Shown: positions 1 to 9,704 of the stretch, one piece after another | How the letters are laid out: each line of letters starts with the position of its first letter | Numbering within the stretch: the first letter of the stretch is position 1 | Translations under genes and position numbers: made by a program | Notes under the pieces: generated by a model | What the model was told of the DNA's origin: nothing | What the model saw: the letters and a program-made list of their open reading frames with translations, nothing else | Databases searched by the model: none | Assembly (NCBI GenBank): GCA_949358305.1 | Contig: OX442314.1 | Location: forward strand, 62,507,369-62,567,368 | Length of the DNA: 60,000 nucleotides | Origin: Strigamia acuminata | Lineage: Eukaryota; Arthropoda; Chilopoda; Geophilomorpha; Linotaeniidae | Reading direction: 5' to 3'

Positions 1-429
1 CCTACCATCAAAAGTTGATGAAAATCCATCTAATCCCATCAAATGCCATCGAAATTCACCAAGAAATCTTCAAAATTCACGAAAATTGATCAAAATTTCA
101 AGGAAATTCACGAAAATTGATCAAAATTTCAAGGAAATTCTGACACACCATCAAAAGTTGATGAAAATTTGGACAAAAATTTCATCAAAATCAATTTTAG
201 AAATAGCATAGAGCCAGCCACATTTCAATTCAATTCATACAAACAGAATTAAACAAAACAAAATAGCTGGAGCTGCTCACCTGACCAGCTCAGCTCAGCT
301 CAGCTCACGGAATGGCACAGTCCTGCCAGCTCACTCCACCTTGTATAACCACATGCATATATATACCCAGTACATACTACATGTAGACCAATACCCTAGT
401 GTTATATAATAGCCTTTTTGTACCTCATT

Positions 430-438
430 TCTAATTTT
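430..438 (-). promoter_or_regulatory. Candidate snRNA 3' box
   Basis: The minus strand reads AAAATTAGA, an exact match to the AAARNNAGA core of the metazoan snRNA 3'-box used by Integrator for 3' end formation. It lies about 36 nt past the presumed U2 3' end, farther than the usual 9-19 nt, because an ATT microsatellite (440-462) sits in between. The U2 relics at 28.5 kb and 52.6 kb have AAAATAAGA at a similar place. It repeats in every unit. Confidence 0.4.
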
Positions 439-466
439 GTATTATTATTATTATTATTATATGATT

Positions 467-478
467 CTCCCGAAGGAG
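467..478 (-). other. UUCG tetraloop hairpin at the U2 3' end
   Basis: In RNA sense the end of U2 reads CUCC-UUCG-GGAG, a 4-bp stem closed by a UUCG tetraloop. The same hairpin follows every U2 copy in the array. It is kept, with a one-base loop change, in the divergent relics at 28481-28496 (CTCC-TTCT-GGAG) and 36180-36195 (CTCC-TTCA-GGAG), and unchanged at 52576-52587. It may mark or protect the 3' end of the pre-U2 transcript. This is read from sequence, not folded. Confidence 0.5.
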
Positions 479-665
479 TGGGCCGATCCTGGAGTTACTG
501 CTATACCAGGCCAACCCGTGGCAGGGGTGGAGCAAGCTCCGAGCACCTCACCGCATTCCAAAAATCAGTTTAATATTCTGGGTCCTCAATGAGGACCGTA
601 TCAGATATTAAGCTGATAAGAACAGATACTACACTTTGATCTTAGCCAAAAGGCCGAGAAGCGAT
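475..665 (-). ncRNA. U2: U2 spliceosomal snRNA, copy 1
   Basis: The RNA starts AUCGCUUCUCGGCC and reads through the canonical U2 5' half. The branch-point recognition sequence GUAGUA is RNA nt 34-39 (627-632), followed by stem-loop II and the Sm-type site AUUUUUGG at nt 101-108 (558-565). Then come stem-loop III (GGAGCUUGCUCC) and stem-loop IV (CCUGG...CCAGG). U2 pairs with the intron branch point in the spliceosome. The 5' end is firm; the 3' end is uncertain by about 10 nt because a UUCG hairpin begins at the last bases. I could not assign a proximal sequence element upstream (666-745) with confidence. No base looks broken, so the copy is probably functional. Confidence 0.97.
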
Positions 666-857
666 ACCTATCTAGCTGTCTCCAACTCAGCCAGTCTACA
701 AGCTAGCGCAAGTCGCAACGGTGTGTCATCCTTCTCAGCTAATTGTCATTTCACAATCATCATCACATTTCAAACTCTATCAGCTAAACTTCCTACTTGT
801 TCATATTCTTCATGTCTTTTTTGAGGCTAATTTTATTCAACTTGACTTGAATCTTTG

Positions 858-1345
858 TTGGTTTGTCTCATTTGGAGAAAAAAGGAACTTATGGCGCAAT
901 GTCATCAAACCGGAGCACCACCTGGCGGATCCCGAGTGCTTTAATGGATGCCAAAATGTTCGTTCGGCCCGATGCGTTTGTATCATGATTTCGGCATTAG
1001 AAAGAGGTCGAGAAATTCTGCAACCAGGCTCATTCGATTGGAAATTGCATTCCACACAAGCCTGTATGTTTTTCTACTTGATTTCATCGAGGAAAGATTC
1101 CGTTTCGGGCGATCGAAGCCGGCGACCGCATGGCAAATTTCGTGCTGGCAAATTTAATTTCAATTCGACCCTAAAAACAAAAAAAAATGAAAAATGAACG
1201 GTTTAAAATATTTAAAAAATGTTTCCTGTGCAGAATTTGCCTCTCTTTCTAATGGTGCCAATAACTTTTTGATCTGTGCTACAGTTTTTTTTTTTTTTTT
1301 TTATTTTTCAAAAAACGATAACTGTCATTTGCCAAAGAAGGAATG
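858..1345. repeat. Dispersed repeat embedded in the U2 spacer (first unit)
   Basis: This stretch matches 59196-59790 at the far end of the window. Shared blocks include a CCGGAGC.CCACCTGGCGG motif near 912-935, a block ending in ATTGGAAATTGCATTC near 1038-1054, and the run from TGAACGGTTTAAAA through TTTCCTGTGCAG to a poly-T tract at 1284-1303. The spacer copy lacks part of the interior and 5' side seen at 59150-59380. It therefore looks like an old interspersed element captured in the unit and copied with the array. The 158-aa reading frame over it is not supported as a gene. Copies recur every 1746 bp. Confidence 0.7.
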
Positions 1346-1549
1346 AAATAAATCAACAAAATTTGTGAGAAATTGTGGGAAATTGTTGTTTAATGTTTCA
1401 AAAATTTGTCTACCTTAATAATTAGCATTGTCTAAAATGGATGAGTGTACACATTGCCCCATAACTGGTCTGGTCTGGTCTAAATATGACCCACGCTGCA
1501 TTCCTATATCAAAATTGCAATTATTTATCAGATAATTAAATAAATTAAT

Positions 1550-1942
1550 AAAAATTCATCACAATTCACTGAGAAATTCATCAAAAGCCATCTAAATCCA
1601 TCTAAATCCATCAAAAGCCATCGAAATCCATCGAAATCCATCGAAATCTATCTAAATCCATCTAAATCCATCAAAAGCCATCGAAATTCACCAAGAAATC
1701 ATCAAAATTCACGAGAATTTCAACAAATTTCAAGAAAATTCCGACACCTACCATCAAAAGTTGATGAAAATCCATCTAATCCCATCAAATGCCATCGAAA
1801 TTCACCAAGAAATCTTCAAAATTCACGAAAATTGATCAAAATTTCAAGGAAATTCACGAAAATTGATCAAAATTTCAAGGAAATTCTGACACACCATCAA
1901 AAGTTGATGAAAATTTGGACAAAAATTTCATCAAAATCAATT
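1550..1942. repeat. CATC-rich minisatellite in the U2 spacer
   Basis: Degenerate short repeats of the form CCATCTAAATCCATCAAAAGCCATCGAAAT, written here in pieces of about 10-11 bp (CCATCNAAAT), pass into AAATTCACGAAAATTGATC-type repeats. The block straddles the unit boundary used here (1746/1747) and recurs in each unit, including positions 1-196. It may promote unequal exchange within the array. Confidence 0.75.
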
Positions 1943-2355
1943 TTAGAAATAGCATAGAGCCAGCCACATTTCAATTCAATTCATACAAACAGAATTAAAC
2001 AAAACAAAATAGCTGGAGCTGCTCACCTGACCAGCTCAGCTCAGCTCAGCTCACGGAATGGCACAGTCCTGCCAGCTCACTCCACCTTGTATAACCACAT
2101 GCATATATATACCCAGTACATACTACATGTAGACCAATACCCTAGTGTTATATAATAGCCTTTTTGTACCTCATTTCTAATTTTGTATTATTATTATTAT
2201 TATTATATGATTCTCCCGAAGGAGTGGGCCGATCCTGGAGTTACTGCTATACCAGGCCAACCCGTGGCAGGGGTGGAGCAAGCTCCGAGCACCTCACCGC
2301 ATTCCAAAAATCAGTTTAATATTCTGGGTCCTCAATGAGGACCGTATCAGATATT

Positions 2356-2371
2356 AAGCTGATAAGAACAG
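2356..2371. repeat. Target-site duplication of copy A (left; right copy 4411-4426)
   Basis: aagctgataagaacag is present directly before and after the element and only once in intact U2 (610-625 in copy 1). Unit length bookkeeping agrees: 3801 minus 1746 equals 2039 plus 16. Confidence 0.95.
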
Positions 2372-2556
2372 CCGCCAGGGAAGGTTGCATGCCAAGTGGC
2401 TCCTACCGTCGATCCCGTTCTTGAGACCTTTATGCACAATTTTTGGATTTTCCTGCAGTAAATACAGCGTATACATGTGCATTCGACCTTTGCACGTGGT
2501 TTTTGGCAAGTTTTCCGTAAGTTTTTGGCAGTTTTTTGACTTTTTTGCGATCGCCG

Positions 2557-2930
2557 AAACACGTGGCGACGATTGCCGATCTTCCGTCTTCGATTCCGAG
2601 ATTTCTAACGGTCCGTTTGCTGTGTTCTTTACACCAAACTGACCGCCAGCACCTCCTCTACAAGTGGGTATTGGTTTCGGAACCGGGAGAAGTCTTTTTT
2701 CGCCGTTTTCGCGACTTTTTGTGACCGCCGAAACACGTGGCGACAATCGCCGAATTTCCGTTATCGGTTTTTCGGCAACTACAGACCGTAGATAGGTCGA
2801 ATTGGTGTGTTCTTGGCACCAAATTGTGCGCCAGAACCTTCTCTGTCGATCTCTATTGGTTTCCGGTTCAACCGGAATCGTTTTTCGGTCGAATTTTTTC
2901 GTTTTTCGTCCGATTCGCGATCGGCGAATA
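2557..2930 (+). promoter_or_regulatory. Two repeated 5' UTR blocks of the LINE
   Basis: Two blocks of roughly 170-180 bp start with CCGAAACACGTGGCGAC (near 2556 and 2726). Each continues through a tcttccg/tttccg stretch, a GTGTTCTT box, an ACCAAA..GCGCCAG-like box and a TATTGGTTTC box. A weaker third start lies near 2920. Each contains CACGTG next to GCGAC-ATCGCCGA. The same block, inverted, is kept in relics at 28.3, 34.5 and 54.7 kb. Tandem 5' UTR monomers are known to act as internal promoters in some LINEs; that role here is inferred. Confidence 0.5.
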
Positions 2931-2976
2931 CACGCGGTATTGATATACGTCGCCCAGACGTTTTTCTTTCGTGCCG

Positions 2977-4167
2977 ATGGATAGAATTATCGATTGCAGA
3001 CTTGATGCTGGCTTAACACCCATACATCTACTAGAAGCTCTTCTTAAAAAGCTAGGAAGACACACGGAAGATGGAGAACCCACGATCAAAGGGATTCAAT
3101 GTGTCGGTGGTTTAAAATTCGAAGCTTTGCTGACCAGTCAGGAACTGGTCGACCAACTAGCTGATTCCAGCGGTGCTACGGTCGACGGTTTGCGAATTTT
3201 GTGGGCACCACGAATTCGTCGTGACAAACGTGTTATTATTAAAGGACTTTCGATGACGGTTCCACTGACCGAGGTGGATTACGAAATGCGCAAGTTGGGC
3301 AGTGTAACGTCCGTAGCGTACGAGAAGTTCGAAAACCATGAGTCGATTATCAATGGAAACATCATCGTGATGATTACCAGCGACAATTTGCCTAGCAAAA
3401 TCGTAATTGGGGATTTTTCTGGCCACCTTATCTACAAGGGCATGGGCCCCTACTGCCCCAAGTGCGACACGACGAACCACTACGCATCGGTGTGCCCGAA
3501 AACGAAATGTTATAACTGTAATGAGTTTGGCCATGTAAGCAGATTTTGCACGACCGATTGCAAAACTTGTAACAAACCGGGACACACGTCTGCCAACTGC
3601 CGTGTCCGTGTCCGTGCTGCGAAGTCGAAAAACGCAGCGCAAGAAATTCGAAAACCGAGCGATCCGAAGAATATTACGTGCTATAACTGCAAAAAACGGG
3701 GCCATATCAGCAGCGATTGCAAGGAAAACTGCGGGATCTGCAAGAAGCCGGGCCATATTTCGAGAGACTGCTCGATTCGACACGAAAAAATGGCCAAGAA
3801 AACCAAAGCGCCCACAGAAAAGCGACGACGAGATGAAACGAAACAGATTGACGAAACGAAACCGGTCGACGAAACGAAACCGGTCGACGTAACGACTGTC
3901 ATGGAACAAATCGCCCCTGTTGCCACTGCTGCTTCCGTCTCAAAAACTATCGTCCCGGACAGGTACAGCGACTTGACCGTGGAGGATTACGAAGCATATT
4001 GCGCGGAGCAAAATAGATTATGTTTTGGCGATACGGACAGCGAGGACAGCGAGGGGGAGAACGAAATGGACTTTGAAGAGCAGACGAAACGAACCAGGGA
4101 CGACAGCGATGATGATTTCACGGTTGTGAAAAACAAGAAATCGCGGATAAAGGAACGACGATCCTGA
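2977..4167 (+). CDS. LINE ORF1 protein with five CCHC zinc knuckles, copy A
   Basis: This 396-aa nucleic-acid-binding ORF1 (gag-like) protein starts at the first ATG (MDRIIDCRLDAGL) after an in-frame TGA at 2941. Residues about 60-150 form an RRM-like region typical of Tx1/Jockey-type ORF1 (VIIKGLSMTVPL ... GHLIYKGMGPYCPKC). Five CX2CX4HX4C knuckles follow at about 160-265: CPKCDTTNHYASVC, CYNCNEFGHVSRFC, CKTCNKPGHTSANC, CYNCKKRGHISSDC and CGICKKPGHISRDC. The C-terminal part has a lysine/arginine patch, DETK-PVD repeats, an acidic stretch and a basic tail. The family is expected to bind element RNA and form the retrotransposition particle. The frame is completely open, whereas most other copies in the window are broken, suggesting recent activity or selection on ORF1. 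Confidence 0.9.
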   Translation: MDRIIDCRLDAGLTPIHLLEALLKKLGRHTEDGEPTIKGIQCVGGLKFEALLTSQELVDQLADSSGATVDGLRILWAPRIRRDKRVIIKGLSMTVPLTEVDYEMRKLGSVTSVAYEKFENHESIINGNIIVMITSDNLPSKIVIGDFSGHLIYKGMGPYCPKCDTTNHYASVCPKTKCYNCNEFGHVSRFCTTDCKTCNKPGHTSANCRVRVRAAKSKNAAQEIRKPSDPKNITCYNCKKRGHISSDCKENCGICKKPGHISRDCSIRHEKMAKKTKAPTEKRRRDETKQIDETKPVDETKPVDVTTVMEQIAPVATAASVSKTIVPDRYSDLTVEDYEAYCAEQNRLCFGDTDSEDSEGENEMDFEEQTKRTRDDSDDDFTVVKNKKSRIKERRS

Positions 4168-6021
4168 TCCTGCCGCAAGAAAAACTTGACAAAAATACGG
4201 TTTTGTTCTTAATTGACAATTGATTAACTTTTATTGTTCGTTTACTTATTTATTATAATGTATTATTATTATCGTAACTCTTGTATAATATGCATCTATA
4301 CGTGATGGGTGCTCGATTATTGTGAATTTTTAATTATGTAACCAATTGGTGTGCACTTGTACTCCTTTTTTAGTCGGATAGAAATAAAATGGCCCTAAGG
4401 GTATTAAGCTAAGCTGATAAGAACAGATACTACACTTTGATCTTAGCCAAAAGGCCGAGAAGCGATACCTATCTAGCTGTCTCCAACTCAGCCAGTCTAC
4501 AAGCTAGCGCAAGTCGCAACGGTGTGTCATCCTTCTCAGCTAATTGTCATTTCACAATCATCATCACATTTCAAACTCTATCAGCTAAACTTCCTACTTG
4601 TTCATATTCTTCATGTCTTTTTTGAGGCTAATTTTATTCAACTTGACTTGAATCTTTGTTGGTTTGTCTCATTTGGAGAAAAAAGGAACTTATGGCGCAA
4701 TGTCATCAAACCGGAGCACCACCTGGCGGATCCCGAGTGCTTTAATGGATGCCAAAATGTTCGTTCGGCCCGATGCGTTTGTATCATGATTTCGGCATTA
4801 GAAAGAGGTCGAGAAATTCTGCAACCAGGCTCATTCGATTGGAAATTGCATTCCACACAAGCCTGTATGTTTTTCTACTTGATTTCATCGAGGAAAGATT
4901 CCGTTTCGGGCGATCGAAGCCGGCGACCGCATGGCAAATTTCGTGCTGGCAAATTTAATTTCAATTCGACCCTAAAAACAAAAAAAAATGAAAAATGAAC
5001 GGTTTAAAATATTTAAAAAATGTTTCCTGTGCAGAATTTGCCTCTCTTTCTAATGGTGCCAATAACTTTTTGATCTGTGCTACAGTTTTTTTTTTTTTTT
5101 TTTATTTTTCAAAAAACGATAACTGTCATTTGCCAAAGAAGGAATGAAATAAATCAACAAAATTTGTGAGAAATTGTGGGAAATTGTTGTTTAATGTTTC
5201 AAAAATTTGTCTACCTTAATAATTAGCATTGTCTAAAATGGATGAGTGTACACATTGCCCCATAACTGGTCTGGTCTGGTCTAAATATGACCCACGCTGC
5301 ATTCCTATATCAAAATTGCAATTATTTATCAGATAATTAAATAAATTAATAAAAATTCATCACAATTCACTGAGAAATTCATCAAAAGCCATCTAAATCC
5401 ATCTAAATCCATCAAAAGCCATCGAAATCCATCGAAATCCATCGAAATCTATCTAAATCCATCTAAATCCATCAAAAGCCATCGAAATTCACCAAGAAAT
5501 CATCAAAATTCACGAGAATTTCAACAAATTTCAAGAAAATTCCGACACCTACCATCAAAAGTTGATGAAAATCCATCTAATCCCATCAAATGCCATCGAA
5601 ATTCACCAAGAAATCTTCAAAATTCACGAAAATTGATCAAAATTTCAAGGAAATTCACGAAAATTGATCAAAATTTCAAGGAAATTCTGACACACCATCA
5701 AAAGTTGATGAAAATTTGGACAAAAATTTCATCAAAATCAATTTTAGAAATAGCATAGAGCCAGCCACATTTCAATTCAATTCATACAAACAGAATTAAA
5801 CAAAACAAAATAGCTGGAGCTGCTCACCTGACCAGCTCAGCTCAGCTCAGCTCACGGAATGGCACAGTCCTGCCAGCTCACTCCACCTTGTATAACCACA
5901 TGCATATATATACCCAGTACATACTACATGTAGACCAATACCCTAGTGTTATATAATAGCCTTTTTGTACCTCATTTCTAATTTTGTATTATTATTATTA
6001 TTATTATATGATTCTCCCGAA

Positions 6022-6212
6022 GGAGTGGGCCGATCCTGGAGTTACTGCTATACCAGGCCAACCCGTGGCAGGGGTGGAGCAAGCTCCGAGCACCTCACCG
6101 CATTCCAAAAATCAGTTTAATATTCTGGGTCCTCAATGAGGACCGTATCAGATATTAAGCTGATAAGAACAGATACTACACTTTGATCTTAGCCAAAAGG
6201 CCGAGAAGCGAT
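6022..6212 (-). ncRNA. U2: U2 snRNA, copy 3
   Basis: Intact copy with the branch-point recognition sequence at 6174-6179 and the Sm site at 6105-6112. It reads as identical to 475-665. Confidence 0.97.
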
Positions 6213-7767
6213 ACCTATCTAGCTGTCTCCAACTCAGCCAGTCTACAAGCTAGCGCAAGTCGCAACGGTGTGTCATCCTTCTCAGCTAATTGTCATTTCA
6301 CAATCATCATCACATTTCAAACTCTATCAGCTAAACTTCCTACTTGTTCATATTCTTCATGTCTTTTTTGAGGCTAATTTTATTCAACTTGACTTGAATC
6401 TTTGTTGGTTTGTCTCATTTGGAGAAAAAAGGAACTTATGGCGCAATGTCATCAAACCGGAGCACCACCTGGCGGATCCCGAGTGCTTTAATGGATGCCA
6501 AAATGTTCGTTCGGCCCGATGCGTTTGTATCATGATTTCGGCATTAGAAAGAGGTCGAGAAATTCTGCAACCAGGCTCATTCGATTGGAAATTGCATTCC
6601 ACACAAGCCTGTATGTTTTTCTACTTGATTTCATCGAGGAAAGATTCCGTTTCGGGCGATCGAAGCCGGCGACCGCATGGCAAATTTCGTGCTGGCAAAT
6701 TTAATTTCAATTCGACCCTAAAAACAAAAAAAAATGAAAAATGAACGGTTTAAAATATTTAAAAAATGTTTCCTGTGCAGAATTTGCCTCTCTTTCTAAT
6801 GGTGCCAATAACTTTTTGATCTGTGCTACAGTTTTTTTTTTTTTTTTTTATTTTTCAAAAAACGATAACTGTCATTTGCCAAAGAAGGAATGAAATAAAT
6901 CAACAAAATTTGTGAGAAATTGTGGGAAATTGTTGTTTAATGTTTCAAAAATTTGTCTACCTTAATAATTAGCATTGTCTAAAATGGATGAGTGTACACA
7001 TTGCCCCATAACTGGTCTGGTCTGGTCTAAATATGACCCACGCTGCATTCCTATATCAAAATTGCAATTATTTATCAGATAATTAAATAAATTAATAAAA
7101 ATTCATCACAATTCACTGAGAAATTCATCAAAAGCCATCTAAATCCATCTAAATCCATCAAAAGCCATCGAAATCCATCGAAATCCATCGAAATCTATCT
7201 AAATCCATCTAAATCCATCAAAAGCCATCGAAATTCACCAAGAAATCATCAAAATTCACGAGAATTTCAACAAATTTCAAGAAAATTCCGACACCTACCA
7301 TCAAAAGTTGATGAAAATCCATCTAATCCCATCAAATGCCATCGAAATTCACCAAGAAATCTTCAAAATTCACGAAAATTGATCAAAATTTCAAGGAAAT
7401 TCACGAAAATTGATCAAAATTTCAAGGAAATTCTGACACACCATCAAAAGTTGATGAAAATTTGGACAAAAATTTCATCAAAATCAATTTTAGAAATAGC
7501 ATAGAGCCAGCCACATTTCAATTCAATTCATACAAACAGAATTAAACAAAACAAAATAGCTGGAGCTGCTCACCTGACCAGCTCAGCTCAGCTCAGCTCA
7601 CGGAATGGCACAGTCCTGCCAGCTCACTCCACCTTGTATAACCACATGCATATATATACCCAGTACATACTACATGTAGACCAATACCCTAGTGTTATAT
7701 AATAGCCTTTTTGTACCTCATTTCTAATTTTGTATTATTATTATTATTATTATATGATTCTCCCGAA

Positions 7768-7958
7768 GGAGTGGGCCGATCCTGGAGTTACTGCTATACC
7801 AGGCCAACCCGTGGCAGGGGTGGAGCAAGCTCCGAGCACCTCACCGCATTCCAAAAATCAGTTTAATATTCTGGGTCCTCAATGAGGACCGTATCAGATA
7901 TTAAGCTGATAAGAACAGATACTACACTTTGATCTTAGCCAAAAGGCCGAGAAGCGAT
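7768..7958 (-). ncRNA. U2: U2 snRNA, copy 4
   Basis: Intact copy; branch-point recognition sequence 7920-7925, Sm site 7851-7858. Confidence 0.97.
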
Positions 7959-9513
7959 ACCTATCTAGCTGTCTCCAACTCAGCCAGTCTACAAGCTAGC
8001 GCAAGTCGCAACGGTGTGTCATCCTTCTCAGCTAATTGTCATTTCACAATCATCATCACATTTCAAACTCTATCAGCTAAACTTCCTACTTGTTCATATT
8101 CTTCATGTCTTTTTTGAGGCTAATTTTATTCAACTTGACTTGAATCTTTGTTGGTTTGTCTCATTTGGAGAAAAAAGGAACTTATGGCGCAATGTCATCA
8201 AACCGGAGCACCACCTGGCGGATCCCGAGTGCTTTAATGGATGCCAAAATGTTCGTTCGGCCCGATGCGTTTGTATCATGATTTCGGCATTAGAAAGAGG
8301 TCGAGAAATTCTGCAACCAGGCTCATTCGATTGGAAATTGCATTCCACACAAGCCTGTATGTTTTTCTACTTGATTTCATCGAGGAAAGATTCCGTTTCG
8401 GGCGATCGAAGCCGGCGACCGCATGGCAAATTTCGTGCTGGCAAATTTAATTTCAATTCGACCCTAAAAACAAAAAAAAATGAAAAATGAACGGTTTAAA
8501 ATATTTAAAAAATGTTTCCTGTGCAGAATTTGCCTCTCTTTCTAATGGTGCCAATAACTTTTTGATCTGTGCTACAGTTTTTTTTTTTTTTTTTTATTTT
8601 TCAAAAAACGATAACTGTCATTTGCCAAAGAAGGAATGAAATAAATCAACAAAATTTGTGAGAAATTGTGGGAAATTGTTGTTTAATGTTTCAAAAATTT
8701 GTCTACCTTAATAATTAGCATTGTCTAAAATGGATGAGTGTACACATTGCCCCATAACTGGTCTGGTCTGGTCTAAATATGACCCACGCTGCATTCCTAT
8801 ATCAAAATTGCAATTATTTATCAGATAATTAAATAAATTAATAAAAATTCATCACAATTCACTGAGAAATTCATCAAAAGCCATCTAAATCCATCTAAAT
8901 CCATCAAAAGCCATCGAAATCCATCGAAATCCATCGAAATCTATCTAAATCCATCTAAATCCATCAAAAGCCATCGAAATTCACCAAGAAATCATCAAAA
9001 TTCACGAGAATTTCAACAAATTTCAAGAAAATTCCGACACCTACCATCAAAAGTTGATGAAAATCCATCTAATCCCATCAAATGCCATCGAAATTCACCA
9101 AGAAATCTTCAAAATTCACGAAAATTGATCAAAATTTCAAGGAAATTCACGAAAATTGATCAAAATTTCAAGGAAATTCTGACACACCATCAAAAGTTGA
9201 TGAAAATTTGGACAAAAATTTCATCAAAATCAATTTTAGAAATAGCATAGAGCCAGCCACATTTCAATTCAATTCATACAAACAGAATTAAACAAAACAA
9301 AATAGCTGGAGCTGCTCACCTGACCAGCTCAGCTCAGCTCAGCTCACGGAATGGCACAGTCCTGCCAGCTCACTCCACCTTGTATAACCACATGCATATA
9401 TATACCCAGTACATACTACATGTAGACCAATACCCTAGTGTTATATAATAGCCTTTTTGTACCTCATTTCTAATTTTGTATTATTATTATTATTATTATA
9501 TGATTCTCCCGAA

Positions 9514-9704
9514 GGAGTGGGCCGATCCTGGAGTTACTGCTATACCAGGCCAACCCGTGGCAGGGGTGGAGCAAGCTCCGAGCACCTCACCGCATTCCAA
9601 AAATCAGTTTAATATTCTGGGTCCTCAATGAGGACCGTATCAGATATTAAGCTGATAAGAACAGATACTACACTTTGATCTTAGCCAAAAGGCCGAGAAG
9701 CGAT
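9514..9704 (-). ncRNA. U2: U2 snRNA, copy 5
   Basis: Intact copy; branch-point recognition sequence 9666-9671, Sm site 9597-9604. Confidence 0.97.

Larger units (their letters stand above)
2372..4410 (+). mobile_element. ORF1-only U2-targeting LINE (Keno-like half-LINE), copy A
   Basis: This 2039-bp insertion sits antisense in U2 with a perfect 16-bp target duplication (2356-2371 and 4411-4426). It has a GC-rich 5' UTR of about 600 bp with repeated blocks, one intact ORF (2977-4167), and a 3' UTR of about 240 bp ending in a ttaagct echo of the target. No endonuclease or reverse transcriptase is present. Related fragments at 34-56 kb carry the same 5' UTR, ORF1 and 3' UTR together with ORF2 pieces, so this copy appears to be an internal-deletion derivative mobilised in trans. 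Keno (Tx1 clade) is the U2-specific APE-type LINE I know; Utopia also targets U2 but uses a different endonuclease. Assignment is by recall, not by search. Confidence 0.85.
2221..4466 (-). pseudogene. U2: U2 snRNA copy 2, split by a LINE insertion
   Basis: The 3' part of U2 (2221-2371) and the 5' part (4411-4466) are separated by a 2039-bp element. The 16 bases aagctgataagaacag, corresponding to RNA nt 41-56, occur on both sides as the target-site duplication. The break falls just after the branch-point recognition sequence (nt 34-39) and inside stem-loop II. Apart from the insertion the halves read as identical to intact copies, so inactivation is recent or the flanks are still being homogenised. 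Confidence 0.95.

Noticed and set aside
721-1197. 158-aa plus-strand ORF repeated in every U2 unit
   Set aside because: It overlaps the dispersed repeat and the U2 upstream region, begins in sequence needed for U2 transcription, has no family resemblance, and the matching copy at 59.1-59.6 kb is only partly in frame. Its exact repetition merely reflects the array.
2372-4410. Assignment to Utopia, the other U2-targeting LINE lineage
   Set aside because: Related fragments in the window have a separate ORF1 with five CCHC knuckles and an AP-endonuclease start (TYNVRSLH), fitting Tx1/Keno. Utopia carries a restriction-like endonuclease. Not confirmed by search.
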